Below, piece by piece: positions 52,920 to 63,459 of a stretch of DNA of 64,000 nucleotides. The position numbers and the translations under genes were made by a program. The stretch is from assembly GCF_033473495.1 (NCBI RefSeq), contig NC_088936.1, positions 3,596,001 to 3,660,000 of the forward strand, read 5' to 3'. The notes under the pieces are model-generated. The model was not told the DNA's origin, made no database searches, and was given only the letters and a program-made list of their open reading frames with translations. Origin of the DNA: Cercospora beticola. Lineage: Eukaryota; Ascomycota; Dothideomycetes; Mycosphaerellales; Mycosphaerellaceae. Each line of letters begins with the position of its first letter. Within the stretch, counting starts at the first letter, position 1.

Positions 52920-54460
52920 TTACAACTCATTCTTGACGCTCTTAGCGCTCTTGCTTGCGGCGACGCTGGCGCTAGAAGCACTCTTGCTGGCCTGAACGCT
53001 AGCAGAGGACGCGCTCTTAGAAGCGGCAACGCTGGCGGCAGAGCTGGCGCTGGAGGCGGACTTGGAGGCTTCGGAAGCAGACTTTGGTGCAGCCTTGGAG
53101 ATGCTAGACGAGAGCGAGCTGGCAGAAACGCTGGCGGCAGATGAAGCGGAGCTGGCAGATGCGCTGGCGACGGAAGAAGCGGAGCTCAAGCTGGCCTTGG
53201 CCTGCTCGGATGCGAAGCCAAGGTTGTTGGCAATAACATCGTAGATGTAACGGAACTGTCCATAGGCACCTTGGGTCGCCTCAGCGTAGTAGTTGCCGGC
53301 GCTGGAGGTAGCGGCACCGTAGGCGGAGGCCGCGGAGTCCTTGGCATTGTTGCCAGTCAGCGAAGCGGAGTGCTTGCGTGCAAGAGCGATGAGCTCGTTG
53401 CGCTTGCTGCCCTGCGGCACCTTGATGCCGTTGCGGTCGGCCCACTCCTTGATCTGGCTGTCGCTCCAGCTTTCGAGAAGCTGGTCGCTCAAAGACTCGG
53501 TAGCAGCGGAGGCGGACTTGGAGGCAGAGGCGTATTGCGCTGCGGCTTTGTCGGCAGCGATCTTAGAGTTGCGGCGAAGAGAGGCAATGAGCTTGTCACG
53601 GTTGCTTGGCTGTGGGACTGGGACTCCACGCTCGTCGAGCCATGCCTTCAGATCAGAGTCAGACCACTGAGAGTACAGCCAGTTGCCTGGGTAGGCGGCA
53701 GTCTCGCCTGCCTTGTCGGCGGCCTTGGCGTAGTTGGCGCGAGCGGTGTGGAGGAGCGAGTCGCGGGTGCGAGGCGATGGGTTTGGGATCTTGTGGTAGT
53801 CGAGCCACGATTTGAGTTGAGACTCAGTCCAGCTGTGCAAAGTCAGTAGCTGTTATCGAAACTGAATGCTGCAACAGATACTCACGTGTCAAAGATCCAG
53901 TTCTGAACACTGCCGTAGGCCTCATTGCTCTGCTCAGCAGTCTCGTGCCAGAGGTTTTGAACCTGCGCGACCAGTGTGTCCTTGTTCTTCTCAGTCCCCT
54001 TCTTGACCTCTTGACCCTTGGAGGTGATGTAGTTTTGCAGCTGGGTGGTGTCCCAGGAGTTGTATGGCTTGACAGCGTAGTTCTCCCAGTTGTCCTTGAC
54101 AAGGTTCTCGAGGTCCTTGCGGTCAGACGCTGCTGGGTATGGAATGTCGTGATCCGACAGCCATCTCTCGAGCTCGGTCTCGTGCCACTTGTTGTATGCT
54201 GTACGGCCTCAGAGTTAGTTAGACGGGATTCAGGCCAATAGCACACTAGAGGGGAATAGATCTCAATGGCGAGACGGCAGCTTCGTCGAGCTCGGCATGA
54301 TGTGCACCACAACTCGAGAGAAGCTTTACCGTCTCGCCACGAGTTTCAGACGCTCTATCAGTCTTCAGAAATGGAAAAGGTGAAACATACCGGCTTTGCC
54401 AAACCATCCGTCGGCGGCGACGGTGGTCGCCAGGGCGGCCACAGCCAAGGAGAACTTCAT
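52920..54460 (-). CDS. Ish1-repeat stress protein (Msc1/Ish1-like), secretory pathway
   Basis: Exons 54391-54460, 53886-54198 and 52920-53832 give 431 residues. A signal peptide (MKFSLAVAALATTVAADGWF) is followed by five Ish1-type helical modules: YNKWHETELERWLSDHDIPYP, YNSWDTTQLQNYITSKGQ, SWTESQLKSWLDYHKIPNPSP, QWSDSDLKAWLDERGVPVPQP and SWSDSQIKEWADRNGIKVPQG. The last 120 residues are an Ala/Ser helix-like repeat (SASSASVAASKSA) and the protein ends KSVKNEL. Fission yeast Ish1 is a stress-induced nuclear-envelope protein, and the family is Msc1-like in budding yeast. The signal peptide plus a KNEL end, close to the HDEL/KDEL retrieval signals, would suit an ER/nuclear-envelope lumen position; this is inference. 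Confidence 0.88.
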
Positions 54461-55111
54461 ATCTGCAGTTGCTCAGGTGATAGTGGTGATGGGATTGAGG
54501 TTGTCAATGAATCTGCGGGTGTTGTTGACGATGAGGTGGGAGTGAAAAGTGGAAGTCGGAGGTGCGTTTGTTGTGATGATGAGAGAGCACGAAATGCTTG
54601 CTTGGAAGCTCCTGCCTGACGCTCAGTGATGTAATGGCAGGCGCCCGGCTTCACTTGACGCCACTTTCACACACACGGGCAATTGTTGTCTGATTATGAT
54701 GCGCGCTCTCCACCTGCACGCCTACAAAGACCAGCTTTCTTTGACGATGCTCGCGTGACGGTACAATGCTCACTTCATGCGCAAACGTGTCCTCACTCAC
54801 TTCTCAACGCCTTCCTGCCAGCGGTGTACTTCGTGCATGCGTACCAGAGCACGTCGCGTCATCAACCAAGCGCGTCTGCAGATGTGGCTGGTGCGGGAAC
54901 GCGACCGACCAATAGAAATGCTATGTGCAATGTCGTGTTTGTTGAGCTCAAACGGCTTTTCAAGAAATCCCCAGCGCCTCGCTATACAATCAATTCCTTT
55001 CCCCAGACCCAGACCCTGCCGTGTTTGCTTTGCGTCTCCATGACTCGTGAAGCATTTCTCGTCAATTCTAGCACTTCGTCCATGGCCTCAGCTGAAAACG
55101 AGATGGCCTCC
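54461..55111. other. Intergenic, no gene seen
   Basis: About 650 bp upstream of the Ish1-repeat gene, up to the stop codon of the dysferlin-domain gene. It must contain the Ish1-gene promoter. Nothing else is recognised. Confidence 0.5.
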
Positions 55112-56955
55112 CTAACCCAATCCCTCTGCCAGCCCATCCCCTATGCTTCGGTCCCATTGTGTCTCACGATACCTGTAAGGCGAAAGTACATCGTCCTCAG
55201 GATCGTCTCTTGTGCGGGTTGTCGATCCGGTATCGCCGCTGCCTGACATGGACGCGATCTCAGCTTTGTCTGCCATTCGGACCTTTTCATTCGTAAGTCT
55301 CCGCTTGCCGAACCACCCTTTCTTCTTCACAGCCGTGGTGATGGAGTCGCCGTCTTGGTAATCACTGTTGGCTATCGACTGGGTGTCACTTTCGGCTGCT
55401 TGTTGCGCGGCGAGCTCTTCCGGAGTGATTTCCACGAGTTCCGCGTCCCGGATCCATCTTCGACGACGCGTCCACTTGCCCCAGTCATCCATTCTACTGC
55501 CTCCATGCCAAGCATTATCGTAATAAGTCCAACCTTCCTTATCTCGAGACCCTTTGGCACTTGTGTGATCGTCGCTCCAAGTCATATCGATCTTCCACTC
55601 GCTGTCAGGGACCCATCGCCACCGCGTTGTAGCAAAATCGGTCTCTGGTAGTGGGAAGTTGTCCTTGTCTGGAACCTGGTTCAAGTGCTCGTCTGTCCAT
55701 GGCTGCCGTTCATGAGGAAGGACATTGGAGGTATAACCCAACATGACCCAGCGCCGTTGGTTCTCAAAGATTGAGAACGTGAAGCGAACACCAGGATTGG
55801 CTCCTTTACGTTTGAGGGCGTTCGCCAGAGCAGCCGGCGCTCGCGGAGGCAGAGGAGGTGGTATCTTATCTTGCGGAACAGGCTCGGGATAACGCAGCCC
55901 AGTGGTGACTGAAGCAGCATATCGGACAGTCCTACTTCTCCACAGGATGCTTCTTGATGCCCTCGCTGGTCGGCTGTGCCAGGTCATGCCAATTGTACCG
56001 AGTACAAGGAGCACTCTCTTGAGTGTGATGATTCTCCATGGTGGCAGAGTGAGAATTACCCAGACTGGCGTGACTGCGAGCAGCCTCAAGAACATACTGG
56101 TCAAGGCAGGTCTTGTCGTTGCACTTGTGGCTGTAGTCTGCGTGCTCAGGAACTCTGTCAACTTGAGGAATGGATCAAGTAGAACATCGCAACGATGCGT
56201 GAAGATCTCCAATGTGTCCAAGATCTCGTCTAAGCTCTTTCTCCTCTCACTCTCAGAATCCGCTCTATTACGCTTCCTCTTCTCTCCACTCCACATTGTA
56301 CTGGAAAGCGGGCTGTAGCGGCGTCCATACATCCCCGCCATAAGCACCACGATCACCACGATCGGCCCCGCATATCGCAGCACATCGTCACTGTAGAGCA
56401 CTGTGAACCAGAACCCAGCGACAAGCAGAAACGACTCCCACGGGTCGGGTGTTGTCCATGATAATAGCCCAGCAAGGTGATTGAGCGGCAAGATGAATGG
56501 ATGCGAATAGGCGAGCACTCGTGTGACTTGCGGTGGAGTGGCAGCAAGCAACGGACTCTTCTGATGTATCAGAACCGAGGCATGGTTTCTCTTCCTCTGT
56601 GTCTGCTGGTTCGGCGAGAAGGCAGCAATAGTAGGCTCGGGCACCGAGTTATCGCGTCGACTGCCATCGTTTGCGCGGCGGTCTTCGGAGACGCGTTCGC
56701 TCATGGGAAGATTGAATGGAAGGTCTGTGACAGAAGAAGTTGGGGTTAGTGTTGTCGATGACGAGGGCGGCTTGCATTTCCACTTCCATCTCCCCGACCA
56801 GTTCCTCTTGAGCTTCATGGCTCCATACCGCGACAGGAAGCCGGCCCAGAACACGCAAGTCTTGGACATGGCCTTCCTTCCTTGTGGAGCTATATACCGG
56901 GCCACAGAAGGCGGGAAGGGAAAGCACGGAGGCACGACTTACCAAATGCTGCCAT
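55112..56955 (-). CDS. Peroxin-like integral membrane protein with dysferlin domain (Pex28-32/Pex24 family)
   Basis: Membrane protein of the family that controls peroxisome size and number and shapes ER-peroxisome contacts. Exons 56943-56955 (MAAF) and 55112-56724 give 541 residues; intron 56725-56942 (218 nt) has an ACTAAC branch site and keeps frame, giving MAAFDLPFNLPMSERVSED. Hydrophobic segments at about residues 60-115 (PFILPLNHLAGLLSW, ESFLLVAGFWFTVLY, YAGPIVVIVVLMAGM) and near 190-235 flank a charged loop. The DysFN part is RFTFSIFENQRRWVMLGYTSNVLPHERQPWTDE and the DysFC part WRWVPDSEWKIDM..WTYYDNAWHGG; then WTRRRRWIRDAELVEI. If the short first exon is wrong, translation would start at MSERV (56704). 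Confidence 0.87.
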
Positions 56956-57950
56956 GCAATAGTGAAGGCGGCAGTCAAGTCATGCCGGACAGACAAGCGA
57001 AATGTGACAGCCTGATCTTGCGTGCGCATCTAGCCCGTCCAGCCGCCAGTAGATCGGAATGCTATCGTGAATGTGGTCGTCCGCGCGGAGAAGTCATCTG
57101 GAAAGCGAGAATGACTTGCGAGACTGCTCGATGGTGGATTGGTGGTCGGCATGTGACCCAGTCTCAGCTCGTCCGCGGCAGGCATGTGAAAGCCAATCTG
57201 CCGTCATTTTTCCGTCCCGTCTTTCCTATCGCACGCCGTAGTTTGTCAACCCCTCTATCAAACATCGTCTCCTCCACAGCGTATGCCTACGGTACAGTTT
57301 GTAGATACTATCTACTGCTCCCACATGGCCAATCCGAGCGCGCTACTCTGGCCGCTTTCGCCTGACAACGGCAAGGCTCTGATTCCACTCGCAGATCACA
57401 CGTCAAGAGCCGGCATTACGCGTTGGTCGAACATGCACTTCTTGCTCGATGTCCTGACGCTGCGAATTCGAGGGAGTGACAGCATGGTACTCTCCATAAG
57501 GACAATGGGCTCTAGAACCTTGTCTGCTGCTAACATACTTTGACATGATTCCCAGTGGGCATCCGCACGATGTGGCTTGACCGCTCATAGTAAAGCTGAG
57601 GCACAAGTTGCAATATTTCCCGACCTGGCTGCTTCTAGCAACACCTCAACATCACAGCTCGAGAATGTTCAGCTGCCAGAACTTCCACTCACGCGGACTA
57701 ATGCAAGCCATCGCTAGCTCCGTTTCAGTATGTGGCAAGGCAGGCCGAGTTTTGAATGTCTTAAGCAGCTTCAGATCAGGCCACTTCGACGGCGCCGCCA
57801 CAGAGCAGCTCATAACCCCGCCCACCGAGCGACACTTACGAGAAGTTCACAGATGGATATAAGTAGCGGTCATGCGTCAAGCTATGTGCCTCGAAACTGA
57901 AGCTACGTTATTGATCACACCCCATTTTCGATCACTCTGCAAGCGATTTC
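56956..57950. other. Intergenic, no gene seen
   Basis: About 1 kb between the divergent peroxin-like gene and the unknown gene at 57951. Open frames here lack resemblance and codon regularity. Confidence 0.5.
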
Positions 57951-58792
57951 ATGGCTGCTAGCAAGAACATCAAGAGCGTTTTCTTTGTCAACGTTTATCC
58001 CAACCGGAATGACCTCCTCGGTGATGACACGAGGCGGCAGCTCGACGAAACGAAAGAAACATCAGGTCTTTCCAACCGATTCCTCATGAGTAAAGGTATA
58101 TCGAAGACCGAAGAGATGCTTCAATCAGGCCAGTTGTCATCGTCCGATGCAATCGAAGACGTGGTTCGAAGAAGCGGTTACACCGCGAAAGTTGTGAAAG
58201 TGGCGGCATCAAATACCCCTTGGTACGCATCTCTGTTGTGCTTCACCGGAGCTCGCTACTCACTGCCCTACAGACTCCCCCAAAGTGGCTCCAAGAGGGA
58301 GACGGAACGTTTCGATGTTCCCAAATCGGAGCTTTACCGAAAACTTCTCAATATCATGCTGAGCGAGTGGCTTCGGGTCGAAGGTTGGTTCTATGAAAGA
58401 TTTGGACCATTCCTTACAGCACTGTTGGACTCTTTGTCGCAGCTGGTCACCTCTCCTAGAAAGGGAATGGACATCACCGTTGTTTTCACGCGGGTATCCG
58501 GATGGGTCCTGGAGGAGACAGGTAAGATCCCGAGTACATTTTCTTTCATTGGCCACATGACATTGACAAGGTTTCAGCGACCAGAGTGGTTACCTTTCGT
58601 CCAGAAGATCGTTTGGTCGACTTCGTCGCGAACGCACAACCCGCGTCGAATGCGGACATTGCATTCGAGTATGCGCTCGACGATGGAAAATTCAACCGGA
58701 AGGTATTCGAGCAATCGAAGAACCATATTCAGGAGTGGCTTCCAAAGGAAGAGAATGCACCTGCTGTCAACAGTTATGATGTGGTTGTGTAA
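57951..58792 (+). CDS. Hypothetical protein
   Basis: Not recognised. Exons 57951-58521 and 58578-58792 (intron 58522-58577, GTAAGA donor, TTTCAG acceptor) encode 261 residues. It starts MAASKNIKSVFFVNVYPNRNDLLGDD and ends EENAPAVNSYDVVV. There is no signal peptide, and no clear membrane helix apart from a moderately hydrophobic FGPFLTALLDSLSQLV. The frame would otherwise run on to 58808 in a basic, Arg/Ser-rich, unlikely tail, which supports the intron. I cannot suggest a function. Confidence 0.6.
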
Positions 58793-59131
58793 TGTTCTTG
58801 AGTTCTAGGCCATAAGCGATGAGACGATCCGACACAGGCTTGATCTTTGGCATCGCAAGCTACTAGCTTCTATGCCACGTGCGAGCTAGTGCAAGCCACC
58901 GCTTTCTCCGTATTGAAGTATGGCAATGTGTACCGAGCGTCAATTAACTTTGCTGGCACAGATATATTTGGAGACGCCGAGCGAGAGTATTCAAGGGCTT
59001 GTACAACTGCTAAGCCTGCCAGAGGCTCTACAGCTTGGAATCTTCATTTGCACCAAGGCCATTCACAACCCTGTACTTCGCTCTTCGGCCTCCCTCATCA
59101 TCACGTACGATCTTCAGAAGCTTCCTACAGA

Positions 59132-59464
59132 ATGTCCACCGATCCACTCTTCGAAGCGCTCGCCAAGCACATACTCAGCGGGAATTCTTTATCGGCGCAA
59201 GATGTCGACAGGATGATCACGGAGCATAGAGGGGGACCGTTTGCACAAGCAGCACAGTTCAACGACATGGAGAAGAATGTCGAAGAACAATCGATGGAAT
59301 CTGCTTCCATGTCTCAAGATCCGTCAATTGCAGCAGCGACAAACGCGAAGGATCCTTTGAATGCAGAGACGCCCGCTGGTGATGGACACATCGAAGTCTC
59401 AACAATGTCCTCCAAGAAAGCGCCAGAATCGATCGCCGAAACTTCAAACACTTCTACAGCATGA
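59132..59464 (+). CDS. Small hypothetical protein, low support
   Basis: 110 residues: MSTDPLFEALAKHILSGNSLSAQDVDRMITEHRGGPFAQAAQF, then a disordered acidic Ser/Thr/Ala-rich remainder. The open frame extends upstream to 58847 without an ATG I trust. The first 40 residues look like a compact helical segment, but I recognise no family. It could be a last exon of something larger or a chance frame. Confidence 0.35.
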   Translation: MSTDPLFEALAKHILSGNSLSAQDVDRMITEHRGGPFAQAAQFNDMEKNVEEQSMESASMSQDPSIAAATNAKDPLNAETPAGDGHIEVSTMSSKKAPESIAETSNTSTA

Positions 59465-59935
59465 GTGGCTGGCCAGGAACGATGCGAAAGAGCGAGCGCG
59501 AAGTTCAGCATACGCTAGTGTTGAACGACGGACTTGAGTTGTTGCGATCCCAGTCTTGACGTTTGTAAGCTTAGGGGCCGCGAACTGATAAGTCTCGTAT
59601 GTAAAGTTCGTGGCTGTAATCTGCTTGGGCGGTCAGATATCATCTCTATTTTGTACTTGATCAACGAGGCACCGGAGTGAGAGAAGGAGCTGTGTGTGAG
59701 CACGGACACGAGTGTTGAGAAGGGTATCTATTTGCGACTCGTGACAAGAGTCTAACGTATTCATCATCATGTACGCTTACTGTGCTTCATTCGCAAGTTG
59801 ATGCAATACCGTGTAGTGGCCAAAGCCCGCAAGTGCTTTCTCTCAAAAGGCCGTCGTGCCCAACGACTTGTGCTGCGCGGCCTTCATCAAGAGACATATC
59901 AACTTCTATGCACATGCAGTGCCCTGACTCCGCTA
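59465..59935. other. Intergenic, no gene seen
   Basis: About 470 bp convergent spacer between the small hypothetical frame and the helix-turn-helix gene. Nothing recognised. Confidence 0.45.
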
Positions 59936-60825
59936 CTAGGACGATGGATGACCATAGTTGCCTAGCGCACCAAGCTCCTGCGCGAGCTGAGAATTGATCG
60001 TCTGCTGCTGATTTGGAGCGTATGTTGGCGATATTTGCTGTGCTCCTAAACTCGCCTGGAAGTCGTCGTAGGTCTGCTGTTGATGCTGCAACTGTTCCAG
60101 CTGGTTCGACAGACTGGGTTGCAGGGGCTCTGTCGGGTACGCATCTTGCACTTCCGAATATGAGGTAGGCACTTCGGGATACGCGCTATGCCGGTCGTCT
60201 GTTCCGAATGAACCTTCTGGCAGATTCAATTGCGCGTCGAGATCAGGTTGCACGTTGCCGTCGATTTTGTCTGTTTGTGACATATCGGCTTGTGGCACGA
60301 CGGTGGCGTGAAGTGCTGGTAGATCAGGATGTGTCTCCATGAGTTGAGATCTGGTCACGTCGTCGATTGGCGTGCCGTTCTCCTCGAACTCGATGACGCG
60401 CAACCATTTTCGCTTCATCTTTGACATCGTTGTTGTGCTGCAGACGATGCCGAAGCGGTCGTGAATGAGCCACACGAGATCGTCCAAATATCGAGTCCGG
60501 TTCTTGGGATCGCGCAGCCACTCCCGCACTTCCTGTTGATGCGTCAGTATTGCTATTGCGCGGCGGCGAAAATGCGACTCGAGTATGCGAGAAGCCGACA
60601 TACCAGCTCCTGTTCCGCGGTCAACACTTTAGGTCTTCCATTCTTCTTGTTGAGCTCCGGCGGCATGTAGTTGGTGCCATGTTGTTGCAGACATCTCTTC
60701 ATGCGATAGATGCTGCTCCTGCCGACCTTGAGCTTGCGGTGGATGGTGGTGGGATCGAAGCCGGCCTCGAGCAGTTCCTTGATCTGCTCCTGGACTTCGA
60801 CGGACTGCTTGCCTGAACCAGGCAT
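59936..60825 (-). CDS. Transposase-like double helix-turn-helix protein without a DDE domain
   Basis: Exons 60604-60825 and 59936-60532 (intron with GTATGT donor and ACTGAC branch site) give 272 residues. The first half has the tandem DNA-binding layout of IS630/Tc1-mariner transposases: HTH 1 in VQEQIKELLEAGFDPTTIHRKLKVGRSSIYRMKRCLQQHG; the linker NKKNGRPKVLTAEQE; winged HTH 2 in REWLRDPKNRTRYLDDLVWLIHDRFGIVCSTTTMSKMKRKWLRV. No catalytic DDE/D region follows. Instead there is a disordered tail rich in Gln, Pro and Tyr (QLEQLQHQQQTYDDFQASL, PNQQQTINSQLAQELG). This looks like a domesticated transposase DNA-binding module acting as a regulator; the role is inference. Confidence 0.78.
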
Positions 60826-61265
60826 GGCGGAGGATGAGCTGGGGATACTCCTGGTGTGTCGAGCGTGGTCCCGCGACTTTCTTGATGATGGTAATTGCAA
60901 AACGTGTCGGAACAGAAAGTGCTGACGACTGCAGACTCGCCCGGAAGTTGCCGGTCGGCGCTACGAATGACCGATCCCATTCTCGCGACTCGCAAACTCA
61001 TGACAACACACAGTATGAACCGCGCTCTATCCAACAGCATCTGCGGCATCATGGCATTCTACCACGATCTGGATATCGCGCAGCTGTCTGAGTCTTGTCC
61101 GAAAAATAGGCTGCGTTGACCTCGCACCCGCACAGCGATGGCTGCCGAATGAACCTGGCAAATTGTTCTTCCTGCGCGTTCAGACGCCGTCCACATAAAA
61201 TGCAGACTTGTGTCTACAAGGTAATGTGATTCACCAATTTCATCTTTTCTCAAACAGCAAGCAAA
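60826..61265. other. Divergent promoter between the HTH gene and the dehydroquinase gene
   Basis: About 440 bp with no supportable gene. It presumably drives both neighbours. Confidence 0.5.
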
Positions 61266-61721
61266 ATGTCGAACACGCCAAAAGCAATCCTCATCATCAA
61301 CGGGCCTAATCTCAACCTCCTGGGAACTCGGGAACCTCATATCTATGGCAGCACCACTCTCGCGGACGTACAGGATGCAGCAGTTGTTCAAGGCAGCAAA
61401 CTCGGGATAGAGGTGCAACATTTCCAATCAAATCACGAGGGTGCCATCATCGATCGCATTCACGAAGCTCGAGGCAAGGTTGGATACGTGATTATCAACC
61501 CTGGCGCTCTCACCCACACAAGCGTTGGCTTGCGAGATGCCCTGGCCGGATGTGATCTGAAGTTTGTTGAAGTGCACATCAGCAACGTGCACGCACGAGA
61601 AGCTTTCCGCCATCACAGCTATCTGTCGGACAAGGCGGTTGCGGTCATCTGCGGACTAGGTGTGTTCGGCTACACAGCTGCGATTGATTTCGTAGCTCAG
61701 CAACTCGAGAAATCGGCGTAG
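61266..61721 (+). CDS. qutE: Type II 3-dehydroquinate dehydratase (catabolic, QutE/QA-2-like)
   Basis: Dehydrates 3-dehydroquinate to 3-dehydroshikimate in quinate breakdown. In fungi the anabolic reaction is done by the AROM complex with a type I enzyme, so a free type II enzyme points to catabolism. 151 residues, the usual length, no intron. Motifs: [21 protein letters not shown] (Tyr at about 27 at the active-site lid), [33 protein letters not shown] (His at about 84) and [20 protein letters not shown]. Its neighbours, an intradiol dioxygenase and a QutG-like phosphatase, fit an aromatic acid catabolic group. Confidence 0.95.
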   Translation: MSNTPKAILIINGPNLNLLGTREPHIYGSTTLADVQDAAVVQGSKLGIEVQHFQSNHEGAIIDRIHEARGKVGYVIINPGALTHTSVGLRDALAGCDLKFVEVHISNVHAREAFRHHSYLSDKAVAVICGLGVFGYTAAIDFVAQQLEKSA

Positions 61722-62138
61722 AATGCTCGCACATCAAGCGCAAAATACCATGATGTCTGCAATAACGCCATCGCGGAGTGCTCGGAAGCTTTCTGGACGA
61801 AGTATCGGCCTTGACAGCGACAGTACCCGACATAACCGCTCGGAAAGGACAATTTCCTATGCCAGCACCTTAATTGGATCCCCAGTTCAAACGCATGCAC
61901 TGCCAGCTTCCTACCTGTGTCATTTGGCCCCTTTGCGGCTCAAAATGGCTCCCGAAATCGAAGCCGTGCTGCAGCTGGCGGGGTGCCCTGAAATTCGTCG
62001 CGGGGCAATTCCATGGTGACGGAGCAACAGTTAATCATGCTTTCGTAAACATTGCTAATTGACCCAGCTCGTGGCATTGTCAGTAGACCAATAAATAACA
62101 AGAGCATTCCCTTGTAACGATGTCAAGAGTCAGCCATC
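61722..62138. other. Intergenic, dioxygenase promoter
   Basis: About 420 bp between the dehydroquinase and dioxygenase genes, both on the plus strand. No further feature seen. Confidence 0.45.
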
Positions 62139-63239
62139 ATGGATCCTTCACAAGTTGACATCCCGCCGCTCAAGGATCTCACTATTGACAACATCACAGA
62201 CAATGTCAAACTCATCAACTCGCAGTGCCCAAATCCAAGGCTTAAATACATTCTCGATCGTATAGTCCAGCACCTGCATGACTTTGCACGCGAAACGCGT
62301 CTTAGCCACGAGGAGTGGATGACCGGATTGCTGTTCTTGACAGCAGTTGGCCAGATTTGCACAGATGTTCGACAGGTGAGCGAGCACGATGATGTCGCAT
62401 ATGCTCAGATATGCTAAGTCGAGTCTCAATCAGGAATTCATCCTTCTCTCCGATATCCTCGGCCTCTCCCTCCTCGTCGACAGCATCGATCACCCGAAAC
62501 CTTCGCACTCCACGGAAGGCACAGTCCTCGGGCCTTTCCACTCTCACGAAGCCGAGGCGGCTCCCAATGGCTCTCAGATCGCCCATGATCCTGACGGAGA
62601 GCCCTGCCTGGTGCTATGCACTATCAGAGACACGAACGGCAAGCCGGTCGAAGGCGTGAAGATCGATATCTGGGAGACGGACAGCAAAGGCTTCTACGAT
62701 GTGCAGTATCCGGGAAGAGAAGGTCCAGATCAAAGAGCTGTGATGCATAGTGATAAAGAGGGTGTGTTCTGGTTCAAGGCCATCGTGCCTGTGCCGTATC
62801 CTATACCGCACGATGGCCCGGTTGGCAAACTGCTGGTACAGTTGAAGAGGCATTGTTATAGGCCGAGCCACATGCATTTCATGTTTGAGAAGAGTGGTTA
62901 CGATCATTTGATAACGTGAGTGGGGCTGCTGCAAGTGCCATACTTGCCAGATGCTGACTTACTCGCAGGGCACTTTACCTTCGAGGTGATCCGTACGAGA
63001 CAAGTGACGCTGTCTTTGGCGTGAAGGAGTCTTTGATCATCGACCTGAAGACCGTGGATGATGAGCACGTGAAGCAATATGGGGTCAAGCCTGGGTCGAA
63101 GCTGATTACATATGACTTTGTGTTAGTCACCGATGATGAGTCGAAGCAATTGAGAGAGAAGAATGCTCTGGAGGCTACTAAGGCGTTGGGGTTGAAGATG
63201 AAGTTGTGGAATGGACTGCCCGTACCTGATGTAGACTAG
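62139..63239 (+). CDS. Intradiol ring-cleavage dioxygenase (catechol or hydroxyquinol 1,2-dioxygenase)
   Basis: Non-haem Fe(III) enzyme opening catechol-type rings between the hydroxyls. Exons 62139-62375, 62434-62915 and 62969-63239 give 329 residues. An N-terminal helical dimerisation domain (residues 1-110: ILDRIVQHLHDFARETRLSHEEW, FILLSDILGLSLLVDSID) is followed by the beta-sandwich. The four iron ligands are present: Tyr in KGFYDVQY, Tyr in PVPYPIPHDGPVG and the two His in RPSHMHFMF. Length and the GTVLGPFHS block match the catechol/hydroxyquinol 1,2-dioxygenase branch rather than protocatechuate 3,4-dioxygenase. Substrate choice between catechol and hydroxyquinol cannot be settled by eye; with a quinate-type neighbour, a protocatechuate to hydroxyquinol route is plausible. 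Confidence 0.92.
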
Positions 63240-63459
63240 CAAAAGATATTTTTCATCAACAATCAGAGTAATTGTGAATACATGCAGTAGTGCTGTTCTT
63301 CATCCTGATACCCTGTTCGCTCCTTCGCCAGCTCTTTGCCAATGCCAAGCCACCATTGGAAGTCATCACGGACTTCCGCCTATCTTGCCCGAAACATCCA
63401 CTCTTTGACACGAGCAACATCCCAAAGCTCCACAACTGGAATTAAAGTCAAGCAAGAAT

